Below, piece after piece: positions 1 to 9,290 of a stretch of DNA of 64,000 bases. The notes beneath the pieces are model-generated. The model worked only from the letters and a program-made list of their open reading frames with translations. It had not been told where the DNA came from and did no database searches. Source of the stretch: Thermococcus cleftensis (lineage in GTDB: Archaea > Methanobacteriota_B > Thermococci > Thermococcales > Thermococcaceae); assembly GCF_000265525.1 (NCBI RefSeq), contig NC_018015.1, forward strand, positions 718,322 to 782,321, written 5' to 3'. Each line of letters starts with the position of its first letter. Position 1 is the first letter of the stretch. A program made the position numbers and the translations under genes.

Positions 1-477
1 GCCCACAACTTTGACGCCCTTTCCGCCGGTGAGGCCGATTGGCTTCACCACGACCGGCTTCCCGAAGTCATCTATCCACGAGCGCATCTCGGTAACGTCT
101 GTGAAAACCCTGAAGGCCTTCCTTCCCGGAATCTCGTTGCGCTCCATGAAGGCCCTCGCGAAGGCCTTGTCGGTTTCGAGCCTCGCCGCCTCCCTGCTCG
201 GGCCGACCGCTGGAATCCCGTTCTCTTCGAGCATATCAACGATGCCCCTCTCAAGTGGTGCCTCCGGGCCGATGAAGGCCAGCTCGACGCCAAACTTTCC
301 AGCATAGGCGAGAACCCTCTCGACGTCCGTTTCCTTGGCTAAACCGTAGCCCTTCGCGAGCCTAGTGAGGCCGGGGTTCCTGTGCTTTGAAACCACGTAA
401 AGTTCCGCACCGTCCCTTACGAGGGCCTCACCTATGGCGTTTTCCCTACCGCCGCCTCCAACGAGCAGAACCTTCAT
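1..477 (-). CDS. purD: Phosphoribosylamine-glycine ligase PurD (N-terminal 159 aa, runs off the window)
   Basis: PurD makes glycinamide ribonucleotide (GAR) from phosphoribosylamine, glycine and ATP in purine synthesis. The reverse strand reads without a stop from an ATG at 477, starting [19 protein letters not shown], the nucleotide-binding N-terminus of Pur[12 protein letters not shown] and [14 protein letters not shown] follow, and the ATP-grasp start [18 protein letters not shown] lies at the window edge. The C-terminal part is outside the window. It is divergent from purE across 106 bp, so the two probably share control. Identification is secure; only the completeness of the gene is unknown. 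Confidence 0.95.
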   Translation of the reverse strand, partial: MKVLLVGGGGRENAIGEALVRDGAELYVVSKHRNPGLTRLAKGYGLAKETDVERVLAYAGKFGVELAFIGPEAPLERGIVDMLEENGIPAVGPSREAARLETDKAFARAFMERNEIPGRKAFRVFTDVTEMRSWIDDFGKPVVVKPIGLTGGKGVKVVG

Positions 478-530
478 GAGCTTCACCATTTATCTGTCAA
501 AAATTACAACTTTTAAGCTTTGTTTTTACA

Positions 531-553
531 TTAAAATGGCAAAACTTATAAAG
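531..553 (+). promoter_or_regulatory. purE promoter with ATGGCAAA motif next to TATA box
   Basis: ATGGCAAA lies at 536-543, directly followed by a TATA-like CTTATAAAG at 545-553, about 31 bp before the purE ATG. The same octamer sits at the purM and purF promoters. It overlaps the BRE position, so it could be a BRE variant or an operator; I favour a purine operator. Confidence 0.55.
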
Positions 554-583
554 TGTCGCGGACAATTTCTTTCGGTGAAGCCC

Positions 584-1015
584 ATGAAGGTGCTCGTGGT
601 TATGGGAAGCAGGAGCGACTCCCATATAGCGGAGAAGGTTACGGCAGTTCTCGACGAGTTTGGCGTTGAGTACGACGTTGAGGTCGCCTCGGCCCACAGG
701 AATCCGAAGAAGGTTGAAGAGCTAGCTAAGAAGGACTACGACGTTTTCATAGCGATAGCGGGCCTGAGCGCAGCTTTGCCAGGAGTCATAGCGGCGCACA
801 CGGTCAAGCAGGTGATAGGCGTCCCGGTCTCGGCCAAACTGAACGGCCTCGACGCGCTACTCAGCATCGCCCAGCTGCCGCCGGGGGTTCCAGTAGCGAC
901 GGTCGGCATAGACAACGGCAAGAACGCCGCTTTGCTCGCGATAGAAATCCTTGCCCTGAAGGACGAAAACCTGGGGAAGAAGCTTGAAGAGTACAGGGAA
1001 AGGATGCGGGCGTAA
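584..1015 (+). CDS. purE: N5-carboxyaminoimidazole ribonucleotide mutase / AIR carboxylase PurE
   Basis: PurE forms 4-carboxy-5-aminoimidazole ribonucleotide. The 143-aa protein is single-domain and has the family's phosphate and substrate loops: GSRSD near residue 9, SAHRNP near 43, and the block [16 protein letters not shown] followed by [23 protein letters not shown] 584 is chosen over upstream starts because they precede the TATA box at 545-553 and because GGTGAAG precedes 584. No purK is present here; PurT, an ATP-grasp relative, is next door but has a different role. Whether this enzyme uses N5-CAIR or acts directly on AIR with CO2 cannot be settled from sequence by eye. Confidence 0.93.
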   Translation: MKVLVVMGSRSDSHIAEKVTAVLDEFGVEYDVEVASAHRNPKKVEELAKKDYDVFIAIAGLSAALPGVIAAHTVKQVIGVPVSAKLNGLDALLSIAQLPPGVPVATVGIDNGKNAALLAIEILALKDENLGKKLEEYRERMRA

Positions 1016-1038
1016 GCCCGCATCGAAACACGGGCTTA
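1013..1038 (+). terminator. Hairpin overlapping the purE stop codon
   Basis: TAAGCCCG (1013-1020) and CGGGCTTA (1031-1038) form a perfect 8-bp stem with a 10-nt loop, and the stem begins with the purE stop codon. It may end or stabilise the purE message. There is only a weak T-rich tail, so termination is an inference. Confidence 0.4.
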
Positions 1039-1152
1039 TTCCACCCGCAACCTTATTTGAGCCGAAGCTCAATACTATTTTAGCCTACAATGTGGAACAC
1101 TTCGGCCCTTTTAAATCTTTCCTTTTTCCATCGAACTGTAACAAAGTGTTAA

Positions 1153-2442
1153 TTATAGCAGGTGCTTTCTCCTTTCGTAATCCTGTTGATGCCAACCCGA
1201 ACTCCGGGTTCTAAGCTCCACAGCGTGGGCAACCATCTCGGCACGTCTCTTTGCCTCGGCAATGTCTTTGGCCCAAGCCAAGGCGACGCCGAGCCTCCTT
1301 CCAGGATAAGCTTCGGGCTTCCCGAAGAGCCTCACCGTCGCGTTCGGGACGCTGAGGGCCTTTGAAAGACCGCGGAAGCCCGGGGAGTAGCCTGAAACGT
1401 TGGCCTTGATTACGTGTGTAGCTGCTGGCGTCAGGAGCGGGAACAGGCGATAACCTTCAACCCACTCGCCGGGAATCGGGAGGCCGAGGACCGCCCTGAG
1501 GTGGAGTCCAAACTCCGAGAAGCCAGTCGGGTGGGAGGCGAGGGTTACCATGCCCGTGTCGTGGGGCCTCGGGGAGACCTCGTTCGCCCAGACCTTGTCG
1601 CCCTTAACGAACATCTCAACGCCGAACAGTCCGAGGCCGCCGAGAACGTCGGTGATGCGCTTGGCTATGCGGTAAACCTCTCGCTCGGCCTTCCCGCTTA
1701 TCTCGGCCGGCTGCCAGCTGGAATGATAGTCGCCGTCAATCTGGTAGTGGCCGACCGGCTTCGGGAAGGTGGTAACGATCTCACCGTTCTCGTCGTAGTG
1801 CCTGACGGCAAGCTCGGTTATCTCAACGTCGAAGTCTATGTGCTCCTCGACGATTATCTTCTCGGCGCTGCCGCGGGCCTTCTTCTTGGCCACCTCCCAG
1901 GCCTTTGGAACGTCCTCCGGTCCCTTCACGAAGTAGGAGCCCTTTCCAGAGGAGCTCATTATGGCCTTGGTGTGGCAGGGGTAGCCTATCTTCTCGCAGG
2001 CCTCGTAGAGCTCGTCGAGCGTAGTCGCATAGGCGTAGCGCGAGGTTGGAACTTTAGCTTCCTTCACGAGCGTCTCCCTAGTCCTCTCGCGGTGCATCGC
2101 TATCCAAGTTGCCTTTGCGTTCGGAACCACGAAGTAGCCGTCTTTCTCCAGCTCGAAGAGAGCGTCGAGGTTTATGGCCTCTATCTCAGGGATTATCGCG
2201 TCGGGCTTTTCCCTCTCGACGACCGAGAAGAGGAAGTCAGCCTTACGCATGTCACCGACGTAGGAGCGGTGTGCAACCTGCATGGCCGGAGCGTTGGCGT
2301 ATCTATCGAGGGCCACAACTTCAACGCCGAGCCTCTGGGCCTCGATGGCTATCTCCTTCCCGAGCTCACCGCTCCCGAGGAGGAGTATCTTTTGGGCCGA
2401 GTCGGTCATGGCCGTTCCGAGTTCATCGCGGAGCTTAATCAT
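1153..2442 (-). CDS. purT: Formate-dependent phosphoribosylglycinamide formyltransferase PurT
   Basis: PurT converts GAR to formyl-GAR using formate and ATP, replacing folate-dependent PurN. The 429-aa ATP-grasp protein starts MIKLRDELGTAMTDSAQ and carries GSGELGKE near residue 25, PEIEAINLDAL, the ATP-binding SSSGKGSY, and the metal-binding EVSPRPHDTGMVT. ATG 2442 is preceded by GGTGG; an upstream GTG would add three residues. It is divergent from purM. Formate use is notable because a formate dehydrogenase gene lies 7 kb away. Confidence 0.96.
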   Translation of the reverse strand: MIKLRDELGTAMTDSAQKILLLGSGELGKEIAIEAQRLGVEVVALDRYANAPAMQVAHRSYVGDMRKADFLFSVVEREKPDAIIPEIEAINLDALFELEKDGYFVVPNAKATWIAMHRERTRETLVKEAKVPTSRYAYATTLDELYEACEKIGYPCHTKAIMSSSGKGSYFVKGPEDVPKAWEVAKKKARGSAEKIIVEEHIDFDVEITELAVRHYDENGEIVTTFPKPVGHYQIDGDYHSSWQPAEISGKAEREVYRIAKRITDVLGGLGLFGVEMFVKGDKVWANEVSPRPHDTGMVTLASHPTGFSEFGLHLRAVLGLPIPGEWVEGYRLFPLLTPAATHVIKANVSGYSPGFRGLSKALSVPNATVRLFGKPEAYPGRRLGVALAWAKDIAEAKRRAEMVAHAVELRTRSSGWHQQDYERRKHLL

Positions 2443-2512
2443 GGGCACCACCTCAAGTTTTGACGTTAAGATGTTAAAAATTGCTTATATTTAAGTCTTT
2501 TTAAGCAGAAAG

Positions 2513-2530
2513 ATGGCAAACCTTTTAAGC
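2513..2530 (+). promoter_or_regulatory. purM promoter with ATGGCAAA motif
   Basis: ATGGCAAA (2513-2520) abuts a TATA-like CCTTTTAAGC (2521-2530), 30 bp before the purM ATG. The arrangement is the same as at purE. The intergenic region is shared with divergent purT. Confidence 0.55.
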
Positions 2531-2559
2531 ATGCCCGAGAACTATCGGCGGTGATGCTC

Positions 2560-3564
2560 ATGTTTACCTACGCCCAGGCGGGAGTTGATGACGAGAAAAC
2601 TGCGAGGGCCCTTAAAGGAATCATAGGGCTCGCAAAAGCGACCTTCGAGTTCAGGAGAGGAAAACCCGGTGAACCGGCCGAGAATCTGGGCCATTACGCA
2701 GCTTTACTTGACTTCCGTGACTTCTACCTTGCCATGACGACCGATGGAGTTGGAACCAAGGTGCTCGTTGCCGAGGCCGTTGGAAAGTTCGACACGATAG
2801 GGATAGACATGATAGCCATGAACGTGAACGACCTGCTCTGCGTTGGGGCGGAGCCGGTTGCCCTCGTCGATTACCTTGCCGTAAAGGAGCCGGACGAGAA
2901 GGTTTTTGGGGAAATAGGGAAGGGCCTCCACGAGGGGGCAAGACAGGCGGGAGTGGCGATAGTCGGCGGGGAAACGGCGGTTATGCCCGATTTGATAAAC
3001 GGCTTCGACTTGGCGGGAACCGCCATCGGCGTGGTGGATAGAGAGAAGGTCATCACGGGTGAGAAGATAAGGCCCGGCGATGCGGTTATTGGCATAGCGA
3101 GTTCGGGAATCCACTCCAACGGCCTGACCCTTGCAAGGAAGCTTCTAATCCCTAAATACGGCCTCGACTACGAGTACGAAGGCAGGAAGCTCTGGGAGTG
3201 GCTTTTGGAGCCAACGAGGATTTACGTGAAGGCGGTTCTTGAGCTGCTGGAAAGTGTCGAGGTTCACGGCCTGGCACACATAACCGGCGGCGGGCTGACC
3301 AACCTCAAGCGCCTCACGAACCACGGCTTCAGGCTGAAGATGCCACCCATTGATGGTATATTCAAGCTCGTCCACGAGAACGGCGTTCCGCTGGAGGAGA
3401 TGTTCCGCGTTTTCAACATGGGGGTCGGCTTCGTCGCGGTGGTCCCGCAGGGGGAGAAGGAGGCCGCTTTGGAAATCCTAAACAAACACTTCGAGAGCTT
3501 TGAGCTTGGAACCGTCACGGAAAGGCCAGGAATAACGATAGAGAACTACGGGGTAAGGCTTTAA
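2560..3564 (+). CDS. purM: Phosphoribosylformylglycinamidine cyclo-ligase PurM (AIR synthetase)
   Basis: PurM closes the imidazole ring to give aminoimidazole ribonucleotide using ATP. The 334-aa protein shows the PurM/SelD fold signatures: TTDGVGTK near residue 60, [19 protein letters not shown] near 80, GGETAVMPD near 138, [14 protein letters not shown] near 180, and THITGGG-like [14 protein letters not shown]. Start codons cluster at 2551 (GTG), 2554 and 2560 (ATG). I chose 2560 because GGTGATG then has normal spacing. It heads a short forward run with the small gene at 3595. Confidence 0.96.
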   Translation: MFTYAQAGVDDEKTARALKGIIGLAKATFEFRRGKPGEPAENLGHYAALLDFRDFYLAMTTDGVGTKVLVAEAVGKFDTIGIDMIAMNVNDLLCVGAEPVALVDYLAVKEPDEKVFGEIGKGLHEGARQAGVAIVGGETAVMPDLINGFDLAGTAIGVVDREKVITGEKIRPGDAVIGIASSGIHSNGLTLARKLLIPKYGLDYEYEGRKLWEWLLEPTRIYVKAVLELLESVEVHGLAHITGGGLTNLKRLTNHGFRLKMPPIDGIFKLVHENGVPLEEMFRVFNMGVGFVAVVPQGEKEAALEILNKHFESFELGTVTERPGITIENYGVRL

Positions 3565-3594
3565 GCCCCTCTCCCAACTTTTTTCGGTGGTCCC

Positions 3595-3762
3595 ATGGAG
3601 CTAACCGTAAAGAAGAAGGCATTCCTTGAGAACCTTCCGGCTGTCGTTGAGGGGGCCGTGAAGGAATATGGGCCCCGATTGAGAAAGATTGTTATCGAAG
3701 AAGACGCGAAGGGCTGCTACACCGTCTGGATAACTCACGAGTCCGAACGGCAAGCGTTTTAA
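3595..3762 (+). CDS. Small conserved-looking protein of unknown function (55 aa)
   Basis: An ATG at 3595 follows GGTGGTCCC and opens 55 codons ending at TAA 3760-3762. The product is charged and mixed alpha/beta in look: MELTVKKKAFLENLP, then EGAVKEYGPRLRKIVIEED, then a beta-like CYTVWITHES. It begins 30 bp after purM, probably on the same transcript, and ends 22 bp before the phosphoesterase. I do not recognise the family. Good SD placement, codon use like its neighbours and a tight fit between genes support it as real. Confidence 0.65.
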   Translation: MELTVKKKAFLENLPAVVEGAVKEYGPRLRKIVIEEDAKGCYTVWITHESERQAF

Positions 3763-3784
3763 GCCCCAGCCCTTTCTAGGTACC

Positions 3785-4474
3785 ATGAGGCCGAGGCCCG
3801 TTCCTGAGAAAGCGGTCCTGCTGGGAAAAGATCTGGTAATAGCGGACCTCCACATAGGATTTGAGGAATCGATGGCCAGGGAGGGCAACTACGTCCCCAA
3901 CCTCCTCGACAGGCTTATCCAAGAGGTTCTGGCCGTTGTGAAAAAGGAAAGGCCGAAGAGGCTCATCATCGACGGCGACCTGAAGCACTCGTTCGTCCCG
4001 TTCAGGCGGGAACGGGAGGAGCTGGAGAGATTCTTCGACGCCCTTGAGGGCGAAGTCGATGAGATAATAGTGGTCAGGGGAAATCACGACCCGGGAATAC
4101 TGTGGCTGAGGGAGAGGGGAGTTGAAATCGTGGACAGGTTAGAAGTCGGAGGGTGGACCCTGGTCCATGGCCACAGGCTGGAGGAAGGAGAGAGGTTCAT
4201 AATCGGCCACGAACACCCCGCAATAAGGCTGAGGGACGAGGTGGGGGCAAGCGTGAAGGTACCGGCTTTTCTGTGGGGCGAGAGGCTTATCGTCCTGCCA
4301 GCCTTCAGTCCCTGGGCCTACGGTAACGATGTGACGAGGGAGAGAGTTTCGCCGTTCCTTCAGAAGTTCGGCACCTCAAAGTTGCGCGTGCTGGTGCCCG
4401 TCGAGGGAGAGCTCCTGGATTTTGGGGAGCTGGGAAGGCTTGCCAAAATCCTCAAGAGGCTCGGCCCAGTTTGA
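3785..4474 (+). CDS. Metallophosphoesterase, Lhr-associated (PdeM-like)
   Basis: This 229-aa calcineurin-like phosphoesterase has the binuclear-metal motifs in order: IADLHIG (D21, H23), IDGDLKHS near 63, VVRGNHDPG near 100, VHGHRLEEGE, and GHEHP near 142. It probably hydrolyses phosphodiesters. Archaeal and bacterial relatives often sit beside Lhr-type helicases, and in bacteria the partner is called PdeM; here the Lhr gene starts 47 bp downstream. A TATA-like GCGTTTTAAG lies about 25 bp before the ATG, so the transcript may be nearly leaderless. The substrate is unknown. Confidence 0.85.
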   Translation: MRPRPVPEKAVLLGKDLVIADLHIGFEESMAREGNYVPNLLDRLIQEVLAVVKKERPKRLIIDGDLKHSFVPFRREREELERFFDALEGEVDEIIVVRGNHDPGILWLRERGVEIVDRLEVGGWTLVHGHRLEEGERFIIGHEHPAIRLRDEVGASVKVPAFLWGERLIVLPAFSPWAYGNDVTRERVSPFLQKFGTSKLRVLVPVEGELLDFGELGRLAKILKRLGPV

Positions 4475-4521
4475 ATTTAGGAAGCAAAAAGTTTTTAATC
4501 AAACCCGAAAGAGTTCCAATC

Positions 4522-7125
4522 ATGATACGATGGGCCGAGAGGGAATACAGCGACGAAGAGATATTCTCGATCCTGAGCGAACCGGTTAGGGAGTGGTTTA
4601 AGCGGAAGTTCGGGACTTTTACACCGCCCCAGCGCTACGCGGTCATGGAAATTCATAAAGGTGAGAACGTTCTCATCTCCTCGCCAACGGGCTCCGGAAA
4701 AACGCTCTCCGCTTTTCTCTCGGCGATAAATGAGCTCATCCTCCTCGGCAAGGAGGGTAAGCTCGAGGACAAAATCTACGTGCTCTACGTTTCCCCTTTG
4801 AGGGCTTTGAACAACGACATAAAGCGCAACCTGGAGGGGCCTTTAGCCGAGATAAAGGAAGTGGCGAGGGAGCTCGGCTACGAAATCCCGGAGATAATGG
4901 TCGGCATAAGGACGAGCGACACTTCAAGCTACGAGAAGAGCAAGATGGTGAGGAAGCCGCCACACATACTCATAACCACTCCCGAGAGCCTTGCCATTGC
5001 TTTAAACGCCCCAAAGTTCCGCGAGAGGCTGAGAACTGTAAAGTACCTCATCATAGACGAGGTTCACGCGCTGGCTGAGAACAAGCGCGGTTCCCACCTC
5101 GCGCTCAGCGTCGAGAGGCTTCAGGAGATGGCCGAGGGGAGGTTCGTGAGGATAGGCCTGAGCGCCACCATACACCCTCTCGAGGAGGTGGCCAAGTTCG
5201 TCTTCGGCTTTGAAAACGGGAAGCCGAGGCCCGGGCTTATCGTTGATGTGAGCTTCGCCAAGCAGACGGAAATAAAAGTCGAGAGCGTTGTTGAGGATTT
5301 GATTTACACCCCCGCTGGAGCGCTGAGCGATGCCCTCTACAACAGGCTTGCCGAGCTGATAAAAGCTCATAGGACGACGTTAATTTTCACCAACACGAGG
5401 AGCGGCGCCGAGAGGGTCGCCTTCAACCTTAAAAAGCGCTTCCCGGAGTTCGAGGGCCTGATTGAAGCCCACCACTCCTCGCTGTCCAGGGAGGTTCGCC
5501 TGGACGTCGAGGAGAGGCTGAAGAGGGGCGAATTACGCTGTGTAATTAGCAGCACATCACTGGAGCTCGGCATAGACATCGGAACGATCGATCTGGTCGT
5601 CCTTATCGGTTCTCCAAAGAGCGTGAACCGTGCGTTGCAGAGAATCGGCAGGGCAGGCCACAGGCTCCACGAGGTCAGCAAGGGCGTTATTCTGGCTCTC
5701 GACAGGGACGATTTGGTCGAGGTTACGGTTTTAGCGCACAACGCGAGGAACAGACGGCTCGACCGCGTGAAAATCCCAAGGAACCCGCTCGATGTTCTCG
5801 TCCAGCACCTGCTCGGAATGGCCCTCAACAGGGTCTGGGAGGTGGAGGAGGCATACAACCTCGTGAGGCGCGCTTATCCCTTTAAAGACCTGCCCTTCGA
5901 GGACTTCATGGGCGTTTTGAGGTATCTGGCGGGGGAATACGCAGGTTTGGAGGAGAGGAAGGTCTACGCCAAGATATGGCTCGAGGACGGGCGCTTTGGA
6001 CGGCGCGGGAAGATGACGAGGACGATTTACTACATGAACGTCGGCACGATACCGGATGAGGCCAAGATCCGGGTTTACACTATGGACAAGCAGATGATCG
6101 GAACTGTGGAGGAGGAGTTTGCGGAGCGCCTAATGCCCGGCGACATCTTCGTCCTGGCCGGAAGAACATACGAGTTCGTCAAGAGCAGGGGTAACAAGAT
6201 CTACGTCATTCCCCGCGAGGGAGCGAAGCCAACTATTCCGGCCTGGTTCTCGGAGATGCTCCCTCTCAGCTTTGACCTGGCCCTCGACATTCAGAGGTTC
6301 AGGCGTGAAGTTAAGGGGCTTCTTCACCGGAGGGACGCGGTTAGGAGGCTCGTGCGGAAGTACGGGATAGACGAGAAGGCCGCGAGGGCTGTAATAGCTT
6401 ACTTCCGCGAGCAGGCGAGGTATTCGGTAGTTCCTGACGATGAAACGGTTTTGGTCGAGTTCGTTCCGGGAAAGAGGAACCGCTACTTCTTCCACACCCT
6501 CATCGGGAGGCGCGCGAACGACGCGCTGAGCAGGGCCTTCGCCTACCTCGTGAGCAAGAGAAAAAACTGCAACGTCGGGGTGGCGATAAACGACAACGGC
6601 TTCGCCCTGCTCCTCCCGCCGGAGGTAGAGCTGAGCGAGGAGGAGGTAAGGGAGCTTTTCGAGGTCGAGGACCTGAGGGAGACGCTAAAGCTGGCCCTGG
6701 ACAACACAGAGCTACTGAAGAGGCGCTTCAGGCACGTGGCCAATCGAGGATTGCTTATCCTCAGGCGCTACGTCGGGAGGAGCAAGAGGCTGGGGAGACA
6801 GCAGGTGATGGCGGTTTCCCTCCTCAAGGTCCTCAAGGAGAACCACCCCGACTTCCCGCTCCTGAAGGAGGTCTACCGCGAGATTATGGAGGACAAGATG
6901 GACGTCGAGGGCGCTGAGCAGTTCCTGGACTGGGTCAGGGAGGGCAGAATAAAGGTGGAGTTCAGGAGGCAGGACGTTCCAAGCCCCTTCGCCTTCAACC
7001 TCGAGGCTATAGGCTCGAGCGACGTTGTCCTGATGGAGGACAGGAGGGAGCTGATCAAACAGCTCCACAGAAAGATAATGGCAATGATAGGGGAAGCTCA
7101 GGAAGTTCCAGTTAAGCGCTCATAA
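4522..7125 (+). CDS. lhr: Lhr-family DEAD/DEAH-box superfamily 2 helicase
   Basis: Lhr proteins are ATP-dependent DNA/RNA helicases linked to DNA repair. The 867-aa protein has the Q-like FTPPQRYAV, Walker A SSPTGSGKT near 55, IIDEVHAL, SATI, SSTSLELGIDIG, and QRIGRAGHR of motif VI, followed by the long Lhr C-terminal core. ATG 4522 is preferred: the in-frame extension from 4471 would translate across a TATA-like AAAGTTTTTAATC. Its gene end overlaps the convergent purC by 28 bp. The neighbouring phosphoesterase suggests a two-protein nucleic-acid processing unit. Confidence 0.93.
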   Translation: MIRWAEREYSDEEIFSILSEPVREWFKRKFGTFTPPQRYAVMEIHKGENVLISSPTGSGKTLSAFLSAINELILLGKEGKLEDKIYVLYVSPLRALNNDIKRNLEGPLAEIKEVARELGYEIPEIMVGIRTSDTSSYEKSKMVRKPPHILITTPESLAIALNAPKFRERLRTVKYLIIDEVHALAENKRGSHLALSVERLQEMAEGRFVRIGLSATIHPLEEVAKFVFGFENGKPRPGLIVDVSFAKQTEIKVESVVEDLIYTPAGALSDALYNRLAELIKAHRTTLIFTNTRSGAERVAFNLKKRFPEFEGLIEAHHSSLSREVRLDVEERLKRGELRCVISSTSLELGIDIGTIDLVVLIGSPKSVNRALQRIGRAGHRLHEVSKGVILALDRDDLVEVTVLAHNARNRRLDRVKIPRNPLDVLVQHLLGMALNRVWEVEEAYNLVRRAYPFKDLPFEDFMGVLRYLAGEYAGLEERKVYAKIWLEDGRFGRRGKMTRTIYYMNVGTIPDEAKIRVYTMDKQMIGTVEEEFAERLMPGDIFVLAGRTYEFVKSRGNKIYVIPREGAKPTIPAWFSEMLPLSFDLALDIQRFRREVKGLLHRRDAVRRLVRKYGIDEKAARAVIAYFREQARYSVVPDDETVLVEFVPGKRNRYFFHTLIGRRANDALSRAFAYLVSKRKNCNVGVAINDNGFALLLPPEVELSEEEVRELFEVEDLRETLKLALDNTELLKRRFRHVANRGLLILRRYVGRSKRLGRQQVMAVSLLKVLKENHPDFPLLKEVYREIMEDKMDVEGAEQFLDWVREGRIKVEFRRQDVPSPFAFNLEAIGSSDVVLMEDRRELIKQLHRKIMAMIGEAQEVPVKRS

Positions 7126-7793
7126 AGCCTTTCATAGGCGTTTATCAGGTCGCCCCTGTCGAAGCGGAAGACGTCCTTGTCGAGGCTCTCCCTGGTTTCG
7201 GCGTCCCAGAAGCGGCAGGTGTCCGGGCTTATCTCGTCGCCGAGCACTATCTCGCCCCTCCCGTTCTTCCCGAACTCGAGCTTGAAGTCGACCAGTATGA
7301 TTCCCCGCTCGGCAAAGTACTCCCTCAGGACATCGTTAACCTTAAGGGCAATGCGCTCCATCTCCCTGATTTCCTCCTCGCTCACGCCAAGGATCTTTGC
7401 GTGGTGGTGGTTTATCATCGGGTCACCGAGGCTGTCGTCCTTGTAATAGAGCTCGACTATCGGCTCCGGCAGCTCGGTTCCTTCTTCCAGCGGAAGGCGC
7501 TTCTTCAGGCTTCCGGCGACGACGTTCCTGACGACAACTTCAAGCGGGTACATTTCAAGCCTCTCAACGATGAGCCTGTTCTCACCGGCGACGCCTATGA
7601 AGTGGGTCTTGATCCCCTTCTCCTCGAGGACCTTGAAGAGAACCGCGCTGATCTGGGCGTTGAGCCAGCCCTTCCCCTTGAACTGGGCCTTCTTCTTGCC
7701 GTCGAAGGCCGTAGCATCGTCCTTGAACTCCATTATGGCCTTTCCATCATCGAGCGGGATAATTTTTTTCGCCTTACCTTCATAGACCTCCAT
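7098..7793 (-). CDS. purC: Phosphoribosylaminoimidazole-succinocarboxamide synthase PurC (SAICAR synthetase)
   Basis: PurC joins aspartate to CAIR using ATP. The 231-aa protein begins MEVYEGKAKKI, with FKDDATAFDGKKK, then VVVRNVVAGSLKKRLPL, ELYYKDDSLGDPMIN, and VDFKLEFG followed by LGDEISPDTCRFWD, all standard PurC blocks. ATG 7793 is chosen because GGTGAAG precedes it; the longer frame would run through the divergent promoter. Its 3' end overlaps lhr. It is divergent from purF, with the ATGGCAAA motif between them. Confidence 0.96.
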   Translation of the reverse strand: MEVYEGKAKKIIPLDDGKAIMEFKDDATAFDGKKKAQFKGKGWLNAQISAVLFKVLEEKGIKTHFIGVAGENRLIVERLEMYPLEVVVRNVVAGSLKKRLPLEEGTELPEPIVELYYKDDSLGDPMINHHHAKILGVSEEEIREMERIALKVNDVLREYFAERGIILVDFKLEFGKNGRGEIVLGDEISPDTCRFWDAETRESLDKDVFRFDRGDLINAYERLYERLTGTS

Positions 7794-7851
7794 GGACTTC
7801 ACCATATTTGTGTAAAATTTTAGGCTATTTAAGGGTTGTTTTATCATAAAA

Positions 7852-7879
7852 ATGGCAAACAATGGGCAAAGCTTTTAAA
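7852..7879 (+). promoter_or_regulatory. purF promoter with ATGGCAAA and a degenerate copy
   Basis: ATGGCAAA (7852-7859) is followed by a near copy ATGGGCAAA (7862-7870), one base, and then TATA-like CTTTTAAA (7872-7879), about 77 bp before purF. The region is shared with divergent purC. The double copy supports a bound regulator over a simple BRE. Confidence 0.5.
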
Positions 7880-7955
7880 CACGGGGAGCTAAAATACTGC
7901 CGTCAGATTCCAGTTTAATTAACATGTTTAAGTTAATTGCACGGCGGGATTCATC

Positions 7956-9290
7956 ATGAGGGAGAAGTGCGGGGTCTTCGCAGCAAAAACCGAAAACGCA
8001 GCAAGGAAGGCCTACTACGCGCTGATAGCACTGCAGCACAGGGGACAGGAGAGCGCCGGGATAAGCGTGTGGAAGCACCGCATACGGACGGTGACGGGGA
8101 GAGGACTCGTCTCGGAGGTTTTCAGGAACGGCGAGCTGGCAAAGCTCAAATCCAGCACGGCGATAGCCCACGTCCGCTACTCCACTTCCGGCTCGCTTAA
8201 CGAAACCCAGCCCCTAGAAACGGAGTGCTGCGGTATGAAAATAGCGGTGGCCCACAACGGAACCCTGACCAACTTCAGGCTCCTTCGCGAGAGGTACGAA
8301 AGCCATGGCGTTAAGTTCCGCCACACGGTTGACTCCGAGCTGCTGGGGATTTCCTTCCTGTGGCACTTTAACGAGACCGGGGACGAGTTCGAGGCTATGC
8401 GGGAAGTGTTTAACGAAGTCAAAGGCGCTTACTCCGTTGCGTTCCTCTTCGATGGGAAGATAATCGTCGCAAGGGACCCCGTGGGATTTCGCCCGCTGAG
8501 CTACGGCTTTGGAGACGGCCACTACTTTGCCTCAGAGGACTCAGCGCTAAGGCTCTTCGTTGAGGATGTGAGGGACGTGAAGCCCGGGGAGGTCTTTCTG
8601 GTCTCGGAAGACGGGGTTGAGAGCAAGGTTTTGGCCAGAGAGAGCCACCATCACTGCGTTTTTGAATACATATACTTCGCCCGCCCGGACAGCACCATAG
8701 ACGGGGTCAACGTGTACAGCGCCAGGGTCAGGATGGGGCGGGAGTTGGCAAAGGAGAGCCCGGCAGATGGGGACGTCGTTATAGCCGTTCCTGACTCCGG
8801 GAGGGCAGCTGCTATGGGCTTCTCCCAGGTCAGCGGGATTCCCTACTCCGAGGGGCTGATAAAGAACCGCTACATAGGGCGGACGTTCATAACCCCCGGC
8901 CAGTTCTACCGTGAGCTGAAAGTCAAGCTCAAGCTCTCCCCGGTGAGGGAAGTCGTTGAGGGGAAGAGCGTCGTGCTGGTCGATGATTCAATCGTCAGGG
9001 GGACGACCATGAAGCGCATCGTCGCCATGCTGAGGGGGGCGGGCGCGGGAGAGGTGCACGTCAGAATAGCATCACCGCCCATAAGGTACCCGTGCTACAT
9101 GGGGGTGGATATTCCGACGAGACACGAGCTCATAGCGGCCTTTGGAAGTGTCGAGAATGTGAGAAAAACCATAGGTGCCGACAGTTTGGCTTACCTCAGC
9201 GTCGATGGGCTGAAAAAAGCCGTTGGGAGGAGAGACCTCTGCCTGGCGTGCCTCACCGGCGAGTATCCGGAGTGGGCCTTCCGCTTCTGA
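7956..9290 (+). CDS. purF: Amidophosphoribosyltransferase PurF
   Basis: PurF starts the purine pathway by making phosphoribosylamine from PRPP and glutamine. The 444-aa protein has an N-terminal nucleophile domain with catalytic Cys5 after a four-residue leader (MREKCGVFA), [11 protein letters not shown], and the PRPP-binding [14 protein letters not shown] near 325. Cysteines at HHHC, YPCYMG and LCLAC match the four ligands of the Fe-S cluster in the B. subtilis-type enzyme, so a cluster and removal of the leader are expected. The 3' end overlaps the convergent formate dehydrogenase by 38 bp. Confidence 0.97.
   Translation: MREKCGVFAAKTENAARKAYYALIALQHRGQESAGISVWKHRIRTVTGRGLVSEVFRNGELAKLKSSTAIAHVRYSTSGSLNETQPLETECCGMKIAVAHNGTLTNFRLLRERYESHGVKFRHTVDSELLGISFLWHFNETGDEFEAMREVFNEVKGAYSVAFLFDGKIIVARDPVGFRPLSYGFGDGHYFASEDSALRLFVEDVRDVKPGEVFLVSEDGVESKVLARESHHHCVFEYIYFARPDSTIDGVNVYSARVRMGRELAKESPADGDVVIAVPDSGRAAAMGFSQVSGIPYSEGLIKNRYIGRTFITPGQFYRELKVKLKLSPVREVVEGKSVVLVDDSIVRGTTMKRIVAMLRGAGAGEVHVRIASPPIRYPCYMGVDIPTRHELIAAFGSVENVRKTIGADSLAYLSVDGLKKAVGRRDLCLACLTGEYPEWAFRF

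Noticed and set aside
1414-2463. 349-aa open frame opposite purT
   Set aside because: A shadow of purT: no SD, no family resemblance, and purT is unmistakable.
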